Below are positions 54,743 through 62,925 of a stretch of DNA of 64,000 bases, one piece after another. Each line of letters opens with the position of its first letter. Position 1 is the first letter of the stretch. The stretch spans positions 124,001 to 188,000 of the forward strand of contig NZ_FNOJ01000001.1 of assembly GCF_900107035.1 (NCBI RefSeq), written 5' to 3'. The translations under genes and the position numbers were made by a program. Source of the DNA: Alicyclobacillus hesperidum. GTDB lineage: Bacteria > Bacillota > Bacilli > Alicyclobacillales > Alicyclobacillaceae. Under the pieces are notes generated by a model. That model did not search any database. It saw nothing but the letters and a program-made list of their open reading frames with translations, and had not been told where the DNA came from.

Positions 54743-55621
54743 TTAGATGCGGACGCCATCAGTCCGCACGATTTGGGTAAATGCCTCGTGAATTCGCTTC
54801 GTGATGGACCCCGGCGCCCCATTGCCGATGGTCCTGCGGTCGACGCTGATCACAGGCACAATCTCGGCAGCGGTGCCAGTCAAGAAGACTTCATCGGCAA
54901 CATAGACATCGTGCTGCGTGAACGGCTCCTGTTTGACAACATAGCCAAGTTCGCCGGCCAATTCGATAACAGCCTGTCGCGTAATGCCTTCCAGTGCCCC
55001 GAGATAAGCTGGAGGCGTCGTCAGCACGCCGTCGCGGACAACAAAAATGTTCTCCCCTGAGCCTTCGACCACATAGCCTTCGGAATTTAACACAATCGCT
55101 TCACTGGCGCCGGCGTTTAACGCCTCCATCTTGATGAGAATGTTGTTGAGGTAGTTAAGAGATTTGATTTTCGGGTTGAGCGAATCACTACGGTTCCGGC
55201 GAGTAGCCGCAGTAACGGCATGAATGCCTTGTTCATACAAGGCTGCTGAAAACATGGCAAGTTGCTCAGCGATGATAAATACGCGCGCTCCGTGGCAATT
55301 GGTGGGGCTTAAACCCAAATCTCCGCTCCCACGAGTAACGACAAGGCGAATGTACGCGGACGACAATTCATTTCGACGCAACGTTTCACAAACGAGATCT
55401 GTCATCTCTTCCTGGGTATAAGGGATCTCGAGTGCAATGGACTTCGCCGAATCATACAGCCGGCGAATATGTTGTTGTAATCGAAATACATTTCCGTCGT
55501 ACGAACGAATGCCTTCAAAGATTCCATCTCCGTAAAGCAAGCCATGGTCAAATACGGAAACCTTGGCGTCGTCCCGGCTTACGAAAGCACCGTCCAGAAA
55601 AATTTGAGATCCCAAGTACAA
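54743..55621 (-). CDS. ilvE: Branched-chain amino-acid aminotransferase
   Basis: 292 residues, fold-type IV PLP enzyme, last step for Ile, Leu and Val. The PLP Lys is in KIKSLNYLNNILIKMEA; FDHGLLYGDGIFEGIRSYDG, VVEGSGENIFVV and TGTAAEIVPVI are family signatures. TTG start at 55621 with GAGGGG just upstream; a TTG two codons later is an alternative. It has its own promoter and leader and is separated from ilvD by a terminator. Confidence 0.95.
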   Translation of the reverse strand: MYLGSQIFLDGAFVSRDDAKVSVFDHGLLYGDGIFEGIRSYDGNVFRLQQHIRRLYDSAKSIALEIPYTQEEMTDLVCETLRRNELSSAYIRLVVTRGSGDLGLSPTNCHGARVFIIAEQLAMFSAALYEQGIHAVTAATRRNRSDSLNPKIKSLNYLNNILIKMEALNAGASEAIVLNSEGYVVEGSGENIFVVRDGVLTTPPAYLGALEGITRQAVIELAGELGYVVKQEPFTQHDVYVADEVFLTGTAAEIVPVISVDRRTIGNGAPGSITKRIHEAFTQIVRTDGVRI

Positions 55622-55683
55622 CGCCCCTCTTTCGCCGTTGTCAGCGAGTTTCTATTTTGAATTGAATTTTCAAACAATATTCC

Positions 55684-55734
55684 GTCAAAACGCCGCTAAC
55701 CTTGTGCTAATGCATTGAAATGCTTCGTTTTGAC
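55684..55734 (-). other. Stem-loop in the ilvE leader
   Basis: GTCAAAACG (55684-55692) and CGTTTTGAC (55726-55734) form a perfect 9-bp stem enclosing a second small stem GCATT/AATGC. It lies in the first part of the 130-nt leader. No T-box specifier or AGGGTGG element is present, so this is not a T-box. Confidence 0.55.
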
Positions 55735-55757
55735 AAGAATCAGACGACTTGCTGGTC

Positions 55758-55786
55758 ATTTTAGTACGGGTATGGAGCCCTGTCAA
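55758..55786 (-). promoter_or_regulatory. ilvE promoter
   Basis: Minus-strand TTGACA (55786-55781) and TAAAAT (55763-55758), 17-bp spacer. Confidence 0.8.
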
Positions 55787-55986
55787 TTAGGGGAGAGCCC
55801 GAGGAACGTGATGAAACCGCTTGCAAATAGAGAATAGGCGACGCAAAAAGCCGTCATATCAACCTTTCCAGGACTGGCTAAAAAATTCGCAGGGCAAGAA
55901 GATAACTCGCAACCGAACCCACATCAAAGGCGGATCCATTCCTCGATTTTCGTTCTTTCACTTGCCGTAAGCCTGCTCAACCCATA
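55787..55986. other. Intergenic stretch between hom and ilvE, no gene seen
   Basis: No ORF with a ribosome site and no recognised RNA element. Together with the flanking ilvE leader and hom terminator it completes the 404-bp gap 55622-56025. Confidence 0.55.
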
Positions 55987-56015
55987 ACAAAGGCGGGCCC
56001 ATTACCCGCCTTTGT
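55987..56015 (-). terminator. Terminator of hom
   Basis: ACAAAGGCGGG (55987-55997) pairs with CCCGCCTTTGT (56005-56015), 10 bp after the hom stop; the minus strand continues TTATG, so the T tract is part of the stem (CCTTTGTT). Confidence 0.8.
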
Positions 56016-56025
56016 CCACTTATCT

Positions 56026-57315
56026 TCACTCTGCCACCGGCTCGACCGGCATCACAGCTTCGACTGCCAACTGCGGCGACCGAGACAGGTGAACAGCAAT
56101 TTCCCGAGCCAACCGCGAGGATATGTCGTGTGTAACAATCACGATTTCCGCGCGGTCTCCTTCGACTCGCTTCTGCAGCACGGTCTCCATGCTTGCACGG
56201 TATTCGCCAAACAAGTGAGCTACTTGCGCAAACACGCCGGGTTGATCCGCCGCTGTTAAGCGGAAGTAATATTTGTAAACATCATCCTCGCGCTCGACCA
56301 CGGGCTTACGCTCACCCGCAGAACCGTTCGGTGAACTCGCCACAAAGCCGAGCTTTAAGTTGCGGACAAGCGCAATAATATCGCCGACAACCGCACTCGC
56401 GGTCGGCATCCTGCCAGCACCACGCCCAAAGAACATCAGATCGCCTGCCGCATCTCCACGCACAAAAAGAGCGTTGTAGGCATCCGACACATGCGCCAGA
56501 GGATGGTTCTTCGGAATGAGCGTCGGGCGGACGGCTAACGTCAGTTCCCCATCGCGATCGCGCCCGACGGCTAAAAGCTTGATGACATAACCCGCTTCGT
56601 CCGCATAACGCACATCAGTTGCCGTAATGTGGCGAATGCCCTCCACGCGCACGTCACTGAGATGAACTTCCGTATGGAAAGCAATAGAAGCGAGGATCAC
56701 CAATTTACGTGCCGCATCGAGGCCGTCGACGTCACTTGAAGGATCTGCCTCAGCATAGCCCAAGTCCTGCGCCATCTGCAGAGCTTCGGCGAAATCGATG
56801 TGGCGCGTCGTCATTTGCGTTAAAATGAAGTTTGTGGTGCCGTTGATAATCCCTTTTAAATCCGTAACTTCGTTGGCCGTCAGATTTTCCTTCAGCGGCC
56901 CGACGAGCGGAATCGCGCCACCGACCGCAGCCTCAAACAGCACGCTAACGCCATTTGCAGCCGCAGTCTGCAGAATTTCAGGTCCGTGCAAGGCGATGAG
57001 ATCCTTGTTGGCCGTCACGACGTGTTTCCCTCGCGACAAGGCCTCCAGAATATACGTCTTTGCGGGTTCGATCCCGCCAATGGTCTCCACGACAATTTGA
57101 ATATCATCATCGGCCAGAATATCCTCCGGCGAAGTGGTCAACTGTTCGTCGATGAAGGAAACGCCACGATCTTTTTGCGTGTCGCGCACGAGAATGGTTT
57201 TCACGACCGGCCGCAGCCCCGTCATATCGGCAACTCTATCTGCACGGCGCCGCACAAGCGAAACGACGCCTGCACCAACCGTCCCACATCCCAACAACCC
57301 GATTTGAATTTGCAT
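56026..57315 (-). CDS. hom: Homoserine dehydrogenase
   Basis: 429 residues: NAD(P)-binding GLLGCGTVGAGVVSLV, catalytic domain with KHVVTANKDLIALHG, GGAIPLVGPLKENLTANEV and LKGIINGTTNFILTQM, the catalytic Lys/Asp region in DVDGLDAARKLVILA, and a C-terminal ACT domain from about residue 350 (YYFRLTAADQPGVFAQVA) for threonine feedback. It reduces aspartate semialdehyde to homoserine for Thr and Met. GGGAGG lies before the ATG. Next to but separate from ilvE, it feeds threonine toward isoleucine. Confidence 0.97.
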   Translation of the reverse strand: MQIQIGLLGCGTVGAGVVSLVRRRADRVADMTGLRPVVKTILVRDTQKDRGVSFIDEQLTTSPEDILADDDIQIVVETIGGIEPAKTYILEALSRGKHVVTANKDLIALHGPEILQTAAANGVSVLFEAAVGGAIPLVGPLKENLTANEVTDLKGIINGTTNFILTQMTTRHIDFAEALQMAQDLGYAEADPSSDVDGLDAARKLVILASIAFHTEVHLSDVRVEGIRHITATDVRYADEAGYVIKLLAVGRDRDGELTLAVRPTLIPKNHPLAHVSDAYNALFVRGDAAGDLMFFGRGAGRMPTASAVVGDIIALVRNLKLGFVASSPNGSAGERKPVVEREDDVYKYYFRLTAADQPGVFAQVAHLFGEYRASMETVLQKRVEGDRAEIVIVTHDISSRLAREIAVHLSRSPQLAVEAVMPVEPVAE

Positions 57316-57446
57316 CTCCTATGTCCTCCCCGACTCCTGCCACAACAATCGCTCCGGTTGCGACTGACGACGCCAAACCAACATACAAACAGCCGCAAAA
57401 CCGTCCAAACATTTTGCTTCTTTATACCCTCCGTCCACAAACACTG

Positions 57447-58445
57447 TCAAGCAGGCAGGTGTACCAAGATTTCGGGAAGGGTTGGCAAAGCGTCCATCGC
57501 TCCCTGCTTTGTCGTCGTCAGCGCTCCGGCTACAGTCGCAAACGTCACGGCATCGACAAACAGCTCGTCGTCCCGTATCACTTGCGACAAATCCTTGGCA
57601 TTGCGCGTTACGCGATACAAAAGAGCTCCCAAAAATGCATCGCCAGCGGCTGTTGTGTCTACCGCGGCCACAGGTAAAGAAGGAATGCGGACACGACCCT
57701 TGTCCGTATCGACGATAGCCCCCTGCGGCCCGCATGTTACCGCAAACCGAACATCGGGAAGCACCGACCGAAGCTGATTCATGCCCGCATCCAAGTTATC
57801 CTGTCCCGTGAGAAAAAGCACTTCATCATCGGAGATTTTCACGATGTCTGCCGCTGCCATCGCCGTTTGCATTCGCAATCGCGCTTCTTCTAAGTCTCTC
57901 CACAGCGGCGGCCGCAGATTTGGGTCAAACGAGATGACACAGCCAGCCGCCTTCGCCAGTTCAATGGCGGCAAAAGTCGCATCGTACGAGGGATTGTCCG
58001 TGAGAGATAGGGAACCAAAATGAAAGACGCGAGCCTGCTCAAACCAGGTGGGATCCAACTCGTTGGCCTGTAGCTGTGTGTCTGCACCGGGACTGCGCTC
58101 AAAGGAAAATGACCGTTCTCCGTCCGCTGCGAGCTGCACAAATGCAAGGGTCGTTCGGGCGGGATCGCGCAGAAGCGACGTGGTATCGATGCCAAACGCC
58201 TGCACAGACCTCTCCAAATAATCACCGAACGGATCCCTGCCCACCTTAGCTATGAGTTGTCCGGTACCGCCCAAGTGACAAACTGTCGCCAAGACATTGG
58301 CAGGTGCCCCTCCAGCCGATCCAATCATTTGAGGCGCACCCTCCGCCACTAGCGATACACGAAAGTCGATCAACAATTCGCCCAATGCCAGTACGTCCAA
58401 TCGCTTATCGTTCCTCCTTGCGCCGCTCACAGTTGATTCGGACAT
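57447..58445 (-). CDS. PfkB-family sugar kinase (fructokinase-like)
   Basis: 332 residues, ribokinase fold. GELLIDFRVS at the start, GSAGGAPANVLATVCHLG (substrate site), IAKVGRDPFG, and the anion-hole/catalytic motif DTTAAGDAFLGALL with Asp as base. The layout matches bacterial fructokinases. Its ATG at 58445 overlaps the stop of the ABC permease gene (TAATG). Last gene of the sugar-uptake operon, implying that the imported sugar yields fructose or a similar ketose. 130 bp separate it from hom. Confidence 0.88.
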   Translation of the reverse strand: MSESTVSGARRNDKRLDVLALGELLIDFRVSLVAEGAPQMIGSAGGAPANVLATVCHLGGTGQLIAKVGRDPFGDYLERSVQAFGIDTTSLLRDPARTTLAFVQLAADGERSFSFERSPGADTQLQANELDPTWFEQARVFHFGSLSLTDNPSYDATFAAIELAKAAGCVISFDPNLRPPLWRDLEEARLRMQTAMAAADIVKISDDEVLFLTGQDNLDAGMNQLRSVLPDVRFAVTCGPQGAIVDTDKGRVRIPSLPVAAVDTTAAGDAFLGALLYRVTRNAKDLSQVIRDDELFVDAVTFATVAGALTTTKQGAMDALPTLPEILVHLPA

Positions 58446-59275
58446 TAGCCTTTCACAGCGCCCTGCGTCAAACCAGAAACAATCCATTTACGGAAAATAA
58501 TAACGAGCACCACAATAGGGACGATGGAAACGACCGATCCGGCGAAAATCGTTCCATAGGGAACCGTGTACTGCCCACTAAACAGCGCGATGCCCACTGG
58601 GATGGTCCGCATTGTATTCGATGGATTGAATACGAGGGCCATGAAAAACTCGGTCCAACAGGCGACGAACGTAAAGACTGCAGCTGTGAACAATCCTGGC
58701 GTTGTAAGCGGCAAGAAAATCCGCCAAAAGGCCGTGAACACGGACGAACCGTCGATCTTGGCCGCTTCAAACAGCGCACCTGGAACTTGCAAAAAGTAAT
58801 TTCGCAAAATCCAGATTGCAAACGGCAAATTAAAAGCTGTGTACGGGATGATCAGCGCTTGATAGCTGTCCAACCAACCGACATCGCGCAGAAGCATGTA
58901 TAGAGGTGTAATGACAACCAACGGCGGAAAGACCGAGATAATCAGCAAAAAAATCAACATTGGCCGCTTGCCGCTCACGGGTAAGCGCGCGATCGCAAAT
59001 CCAGCCATCGAACTAAAGGCCAATACGATAAACGTCGAGACGACAGCGACAATCACGCTGTTTAAGATATACCGACCAAAATGAAACTGGCCAAACGCCT
59101 CAGCATAGTGTTGAAAAGTCCAGTGCTTCGGAAAATATGCCGGCGGATACGAACTAATGTCGGTATTGGGTTCGAATGATGAAACAAACATCCAATAAAA
59201 GGGCAGGAGAATTGCAATCAAAAATGCAATGAGTACCACGTAACCAAGGATTCGCTTCGACAATGGCTTGGTCAT
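58445..59275 (-). CDS. Sugar ABC transporter permease, MalG type
   Basis: 276 residues, six helices. The ATPase-coupling EAA loop reads FEAAKIDGSSVFTAFWRIFL with the conserved Gly and Pro following. GGGGAGGAAG precedes the ATG at 59275, which overlaps the upstream permease stop (ATGA). Works with the next-listed permease and the lipoprotein binding protein. No ATPase gene is present in the operon, so a shared MsmK-like ATPase encoded elsewhere is required. Confidence 0.94.
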   Translation of the reverse strand: MTKPLSKRILGYVVLIAFLIAILLPFYWMFVSSFEPNTDISSYPPAYFPKHWTFQHYAEAFGQFHFGRYILNSVIVAVVSTFIVLAFSSMAGFAIARLPVSGKRPMLIFLLIISVFPPLVVITPLYMLLRDVGWLDSYQALIIPYTAFNLPFAIWILRNYFLQVPGALFEAAKIDGSSVFTAFWRIFLPLTTPGLFTAAVFTFVACWTEFFMALVFNPSNTMRTIPVGIALFSGQYTVPYGTIFAGSVVSIVPIVVLVIIFRKWIVSGLTQGAVKG

Positions 59276-60213
59276 TGTGCTTCCTCCCCTACCATGCCGC
59301 GGAACGCAGACAAGAAGATCAAGCAAGCGCCGAGAATGAGAATGACTGTACTAATAGCTACCGCAGCGCCTAGGCCAAAGTGCAGATTGGTAAACAGGGT
59401 TTCTTCACCGAGCATCGCGAGCGATGTCGTTGTCGTACCTGGACCACCTTGCGTTAGGACGAACGGCAGGTCGAAGATACCAAATGCCTGCAGGATGCGG
59501 AACAAACCAGCGAGTGCTATGCTGCCCCGCAACTGTGGAAATGTGACATTCCAAAACGACTGCCAAGCGTTTGCTCCATCAATTAAAGCCGCTTCGTAGT
59601 AATCCTTCGGGATCATTTGTAGGCCACTTAAAAGGATGATAACCACAAACGGCGTTGTTTTCCAAATATCAGCAATCATAAGTGAAACAACGGCAGTGAA
59701 CGGTTGTCCAAGCCAATTAACCTGCGTATGAATGATGTGCAATCCCTGTAGAATTGCGTTTAATACACCATAGACACCGTTATAGATGTAGCCCCACATC
59801 TGAGCCGAAATCACCGTAATTAAAGCCCAAGGTATAAGCATGACAATAATCGAGATGCTCTTCAGCCGTTCGACGTTTTGAATCGCCAACGCGATAAGCA
59901 AACCGAAAAACAGCTCCACGGCAACCGTAATCACCGAGTAGTAAATCGTGAAACCCACGCTGTGCCAGAATAGTGGCGCGGAGTATACATCCTTGTAATT
60001 CTGCAATCCCGTAAACGTGAACTGGAAGCCGTTTGTCGTCAACTGGATGTTGTTAAAACTCATGAATAATGAATATACGATTGGGAAAATGGTAACAGCC
60101 AGTATGACAATGCCAGCGGGCGTCAGCAACCCCCATCCGGCACGAACATCTGTACGCTGTAAAATCCCGCTGCGCCGCTCCTTCTTACCTGTACTCGCGG
60201 CTTCCATGGCCAT
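59272..60213 (-). CDS. Sugar ABC transporter permease, MalF type
   Basis: 313 residues, six helices, EAA loop YEAALIDGANAWQSFWNVT then FPQLRGS. GGGAGG lies 9 nt before the ATG at 60213. Second component of the uptake system, 73 bp after the binding-protein gene and overlapping the MalG-type gene by 4 bp. Confidence 0.94.
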   Translation of the reverse strand: MAMEAASTGKKERRSGILQRTDVRAGWGLLTPAGIVILAVTIFPIVYSLFMSFNNIQLTTNGFQFTFTGLQNYKDVYSAPLFWHSVGFTIYYSVITVAVELFFGLLIALAIQNVERLKSISIIVMLIPWALITVISAQMWGYIYNGVYGVLNAILQGLHIIHTQVNWLGQPFTAVVSLMIADIWKTTPFVVIILLSGLQMIPKDYYEAALIDGANAWQSFWNVTFPQLRGSIALAGLFRILQAFGIFDLPFVLTQGGPGTTTTSLAMLGEETLFTNLHFGLGAAVAISTVILILGACLIFLSAFRGMVGEEAQ

Positions 60214-60250
60214 CCTTGTCAACCTCCCTAACTCATGGTGAGAGCGGGAT

Positions 60251-60275
60251 GGGCTCCAAGGGTTACTCGGAGCCC
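60251..60275 (-). other. Stem-loop between binding-protein and permease genes
   Basis: GGGCTCC (60251-60257) pairs with GGAGCCC (60269-60275). Hairpins at this place in sugar ABC operons usually protect the binding-protein mRNA or reduce read-through; no T run follows, so partial effect is expected. Confidence 0.55.
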
Positions 60276-60285
60276 CTTACCCACA

Positions 60286-61665
60286 TTAAAGTCCACCCGA
60301 ACCAGACCCCGATTGCGCGCTGTTAATTTGCGAATTCGCGTTCTTCAGAGCCGTGCTGACGCTGACACTACCAGCCAGAGCCTCGTTTACATTGTCGTAA
60401 ATCGCCTTCGAAACACTCGGATACTGCGGCGTTTGCGACGGACGCGATACAAACTTCACCTTCGGCAACAGGGCGAAGACGGGGCTGTATTTCTTCAAAG
60501 TAGGACTGTTCGCCACTGCCTTGATGGTCGGCATCTCCGAATTGGCCGCAAGGATTTCCTGTGCTTGCGGACTCGTCATCCAGTCGATAAATTGCAGCGC
60601 GGCAGCGAGATCTTTGGTGTGCGGATTAAGGTACAAATCCCATCCACCGACCGTGCTATACCCACTGCTCCCGTGCCCAGCGAACGTAGGCAGCGCCGTC
60701 ACCCCAACCTTGCCAACAACCTTCGAACTTGTCGGGTTTTGCGAATCGGACCATGCGTACGACCAATTTCGCAAGAAGACGGCCTGTCCTTGCGTGAAGA
60801 CGTTCTCAGACTGTGGCTCTTGGAAGGTATCGACAGTCTTCGGCGTGACACCCGAGGTGATCAAGCTCCGCATGAAACTCAATGCTTTGTTGGCAGCGGG
60901 CGTATTTAAGGATGCCTTGCCGTTAGTCAACACGCTGCCACCTGCATCAGCAAGGTACTCGTCGAAGTCGCAGGTCAAGCCTTCGTAATCCGCGCCTTGC
61001 CAAACAAAACCGTACTTTGCTCCACCCTTCTTGACAATCGTTGCTGCCTCGGACTTAACCTGTTCCCAAGTCGTTGGCACGGGCAAGTGGTACTTTTGGA
61101 GCAAATCCTTTCGGTAGTACAAGAACGCTGTATCTGCGAACAACGGTGCCGCATAGACCTTGCCGTTGTAGGTCGCCCCTTGGACCAAACCGTTTGAGAA
61201 GCGATTCCAGAACGACTTAGGCAAGTAATCACTCAATGGGGCCGCGAGTTGTGCATGAGCGAATTGTGCAGGCCAAATCACGTCACCCATGTAGACGTCT
61301 GGCGTCGATGATCCACCGCTGATGGTCGCCGTCAGATCAGCGCGGTTGGTGTCCGTACTCGACGGCTGTACCTGCATCGTCACCTTGATTTTTGGATACT
61401 TTTTCTCAAATGCAGCAACCAATTGTTTAGCGACAGGACCTGTCGTAAACGACTCTGCCCAAACAATGGAGCCGGAAGCGTTGCTATAATTGACCAGATG
61501 TGTCGGAGCTACAACGTTTGTTGAAACGGTGTTTTGTTTTGGTGCAATGGCTGCAGAACCGTTGGCCGTATTCCCGGATTGTGTTTGGCCGCATCCGGCC
61601 AACAGTGCCGTAGTCGTCGAAGCAATGGATACGACGGCTGCCCAATTTCTTGTACGCGCTTTCAT
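60286..61665 (-). CDS. Sugar ABC transporter substrate-binding lipoprotein
   Basis: 459 residues, cluster-B binding protein (MalE/UgpB-like). Signal peptide MKARTRNWAAVVSIAS then lipobox LLAGC, a Ser/Asn/Gln linker, and the two-lobe domain with VQPSSTDTNRADLTATISGG, DVYMGDVIWPAQFA, YYRKDLLQKYHLPVPTTWEQ and the conserved VGGWDLYLNPHTKD region. GGGGG lies before the ATG at 61665; the frame is open upstream but without signal peptide. Sugar not identifiable. Confidence 0.93.
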   Translation of the reverse strand: MKARTRNWAAVVSIASTTTALLAGCGQTQSGNTANGSAAIAPKQNTVSTNVVAPTHLVNYSNASGSIVWAESFTTGPVAKQLVAAFEKKYPKIKVTMQVQPSSTDTNRADLTATISGGSSTPDVYMGDVIWPAQFAHAQLAAPLSDYLPKSFWNRFSNGLVQGATYNGKVYAAPLFADTAFLYYRKDLLQKYHLPVPTTWEQVKSEAATIVKKGGAKYGFVWQGADYEGLTCDFDEYLADAGGSVLTNGKASLNTPAANKALSFMRSLITSGVTPKTVDTFQEPQSENVFTQGQAVFLRNWSYAWSDSQNPTSSKVVGKVGVTALPTFAGHGSSGYSTVGGWDLYLNPHTKDLAAALQFIDWMTSPQAQEILAANSEMPTIKAVANSPTLKKYSPVFALLPKVKFVSRPSQTPQYPSVSKAIYDNVNEALAGSVSVSTALKNANSQINSAQSGSGSGGL

Positions 61666-61685
61666 TTGTCTTTTGCCCCCTTGTA

Positions 61686-62711
61686 TCATGATCCTAGTGC
61701 ACGAACGGATTCTCGTTCCACCAATCGGTGCGGTAGCAGATAGTCCCCTATTTCGGACGGTGACGGTTCTCTTCCGACGGCTCTTACCAACCAACTGACC
61801 GCAGCCTCACCAATCTCGGCAAACGGTTGCGCCACCGTGGTTAACCTCGGTGTAATCATGCGAGCGAGAGGAAGGTCATCAAAGCCGACGACAGAGATAT
61901 CCTCGGGCACGTGTAACCCGTTGTCATTTAAGCAACGAATGGCCCCTAGCGCCATTTCATCCGAGGCGGTACAGAGCGCCGTCATATGGAAGTTCGGCTG
62001 CTTTTCTAGTAGTCGTTGCATCGCCTGGTATCCGTCGTCAAATCGGTACTGACCATACTCCACGAGTTCCTCGTTATACTCGATTCCAAAATGGCGAAGC
62101 CCTTTGCGATACCCTTCCAAGCGAAGTTCGCCCGTCTTATCGTCCCACTGCCTGCCAGCGATCATTCCAATTCTCTGGTGTCCGCGCGTAACTAGGAAGG
62201 CCACAACATCAAACATTGCGCGCACTTCGTCGATCCGAAACGAAGGTAAGGGTGTTCGCGCCTCACTCTGCGTGAGTGTCAACACAACCGGGATGCCAAC
62301 GCGCTGCAGTATTGGATCATAATCCTCGGTGACCAGTTTACTGGTAAAAATAATCCCAGAAACCTGATAGCCGCCAAGGATGGAGAAGCCGTCCAGCGCT
62401 CGTTCACGCGAATGCTCGGAATCGTACAGCAGAACCCTCATCCCGTTCTGTTGACTGGCTCGGTCGATACCCTTGTACAGTTCGTTAAAGAAGAAATCCG
62501 TGATGCCGGGAACAATGAGACCGAGTGTATCACTGCGTTTCGCGGACAAGCCCCGCGCGATGGCACTTGGCTGATAAGCCATGCGCTCCATGGCTGCGCG
62601 AACCCTCTCCATGGTCTCGGGATCAACCATGTCTGGTTTGTTCAAGACCCGCGAAACCGTTGCGGTTGAAACCCCCGCAGCCTTCGCAACGTCACGAATG
62701 GTCGCTCGCAA
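61686..62711 (-). CDS. LacI-family transcriptional regulator
   Basis: 341 residues. N-terminal helix-turn-helix with TIRDVAKAAGVSTATVSRVL and hinge YQPSAIARGLSAKRS, then a periplasmic-binding-like effector domain ending in ISVVGFDDLPLARMITPRLT. AAAGGAGGTGAGC precedes the TTG start at 62711. It begins the sugar-uptake operon and likely represses it; two LacI-type palindromes lie in its own promoter region. Confidence 0.95.
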   Translation of the reverse strand: MRATIRDVAKAAGVSTATVSRVLNKPDMVDPETMERVRAAMERMAYQPSAIARGLSAKRSDTLGLIVPGITDFFFNELYKGIDRASQQNGMRVLLYDSEHSRERALDGFSILGGYQVSGIIFTSKLVTEDYDPILQRVGIPVVLTLTQSEARTPLPSFRIDEVRAMFDVVAFLVTRGHQRIGMIAGRQWDDKTGELRLEGYRKGLRHFGIEYNEELVEYGQYRFDDGYQAMQRLLEKQPNFHMTALCTASDEMALGAIRCLNDNGLHVPEDISVVGFDDLPLARMITPRLTTVAQPFAEIGEAAVSWLVRAVGREPSPSEIGDYLLPHRLVERESVRALGS

Positions 62712-62740
62712 GCGTGCTCACCTCCTTTGCAATTGTTTCA

Positions 62741-62753
62741 TAAAACGGTTTCA
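62741..62753 (-). promoter_or_regulatory. LacI-type operator in the lacI-like leader
   Basis: TAAAACGGTTTCA is a near-perfect palindrome around CG, just downstream of the promoter and 30 bp before the start; probably bound by the LacI-family protein itself. Confidence 0.6.
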
Positions 62754-62770
62754 AAAAATGTGACAGCCAA

Positions 62771-62799
62771 ATCATAGCCAAGGAACCCCTTGATGTCAA
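62771..62799 (-). promoter_or_regulatory. Promoter of the sugar-uptake operon
   Basis: Minus-strand TTGACA (62799-62794) and TATGAT (62776-62771), 17-bp spacer. Confidence 0.82.
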
Positions 62800-62807
62800 C
62801 GCTTTCA
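62794..62807 (-). promoter_or_regulatory. Catabolite-response element (cre)
   Basis: Minus-strand TGAAAGCGTTGACA agrees with the CcpA cre consensus at every fixed position and overlaps the -35 box, so CcpA binding would block the promoter. CcpA itself is not in the window. Confidence 0.75.
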
Positions 62808-62925
62808 TTACTATTTTGCATAGACCATCATGGTTTATGTAACAAACCAATATAGAAAATGAAATTGCGCGGATTGGGATGGTACAGGTAAGATGAAAAT
62901 ATACTTTCGAACGAGGCGGTCGGAG

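Noticed and set aside
55622-56025. Search for a T-box or amino-acid riboswitch upstream of ilvE
   Set aside because: No T-box AGGGTGG-type element, lysine or SAM riboswitch blocks found on either strand.
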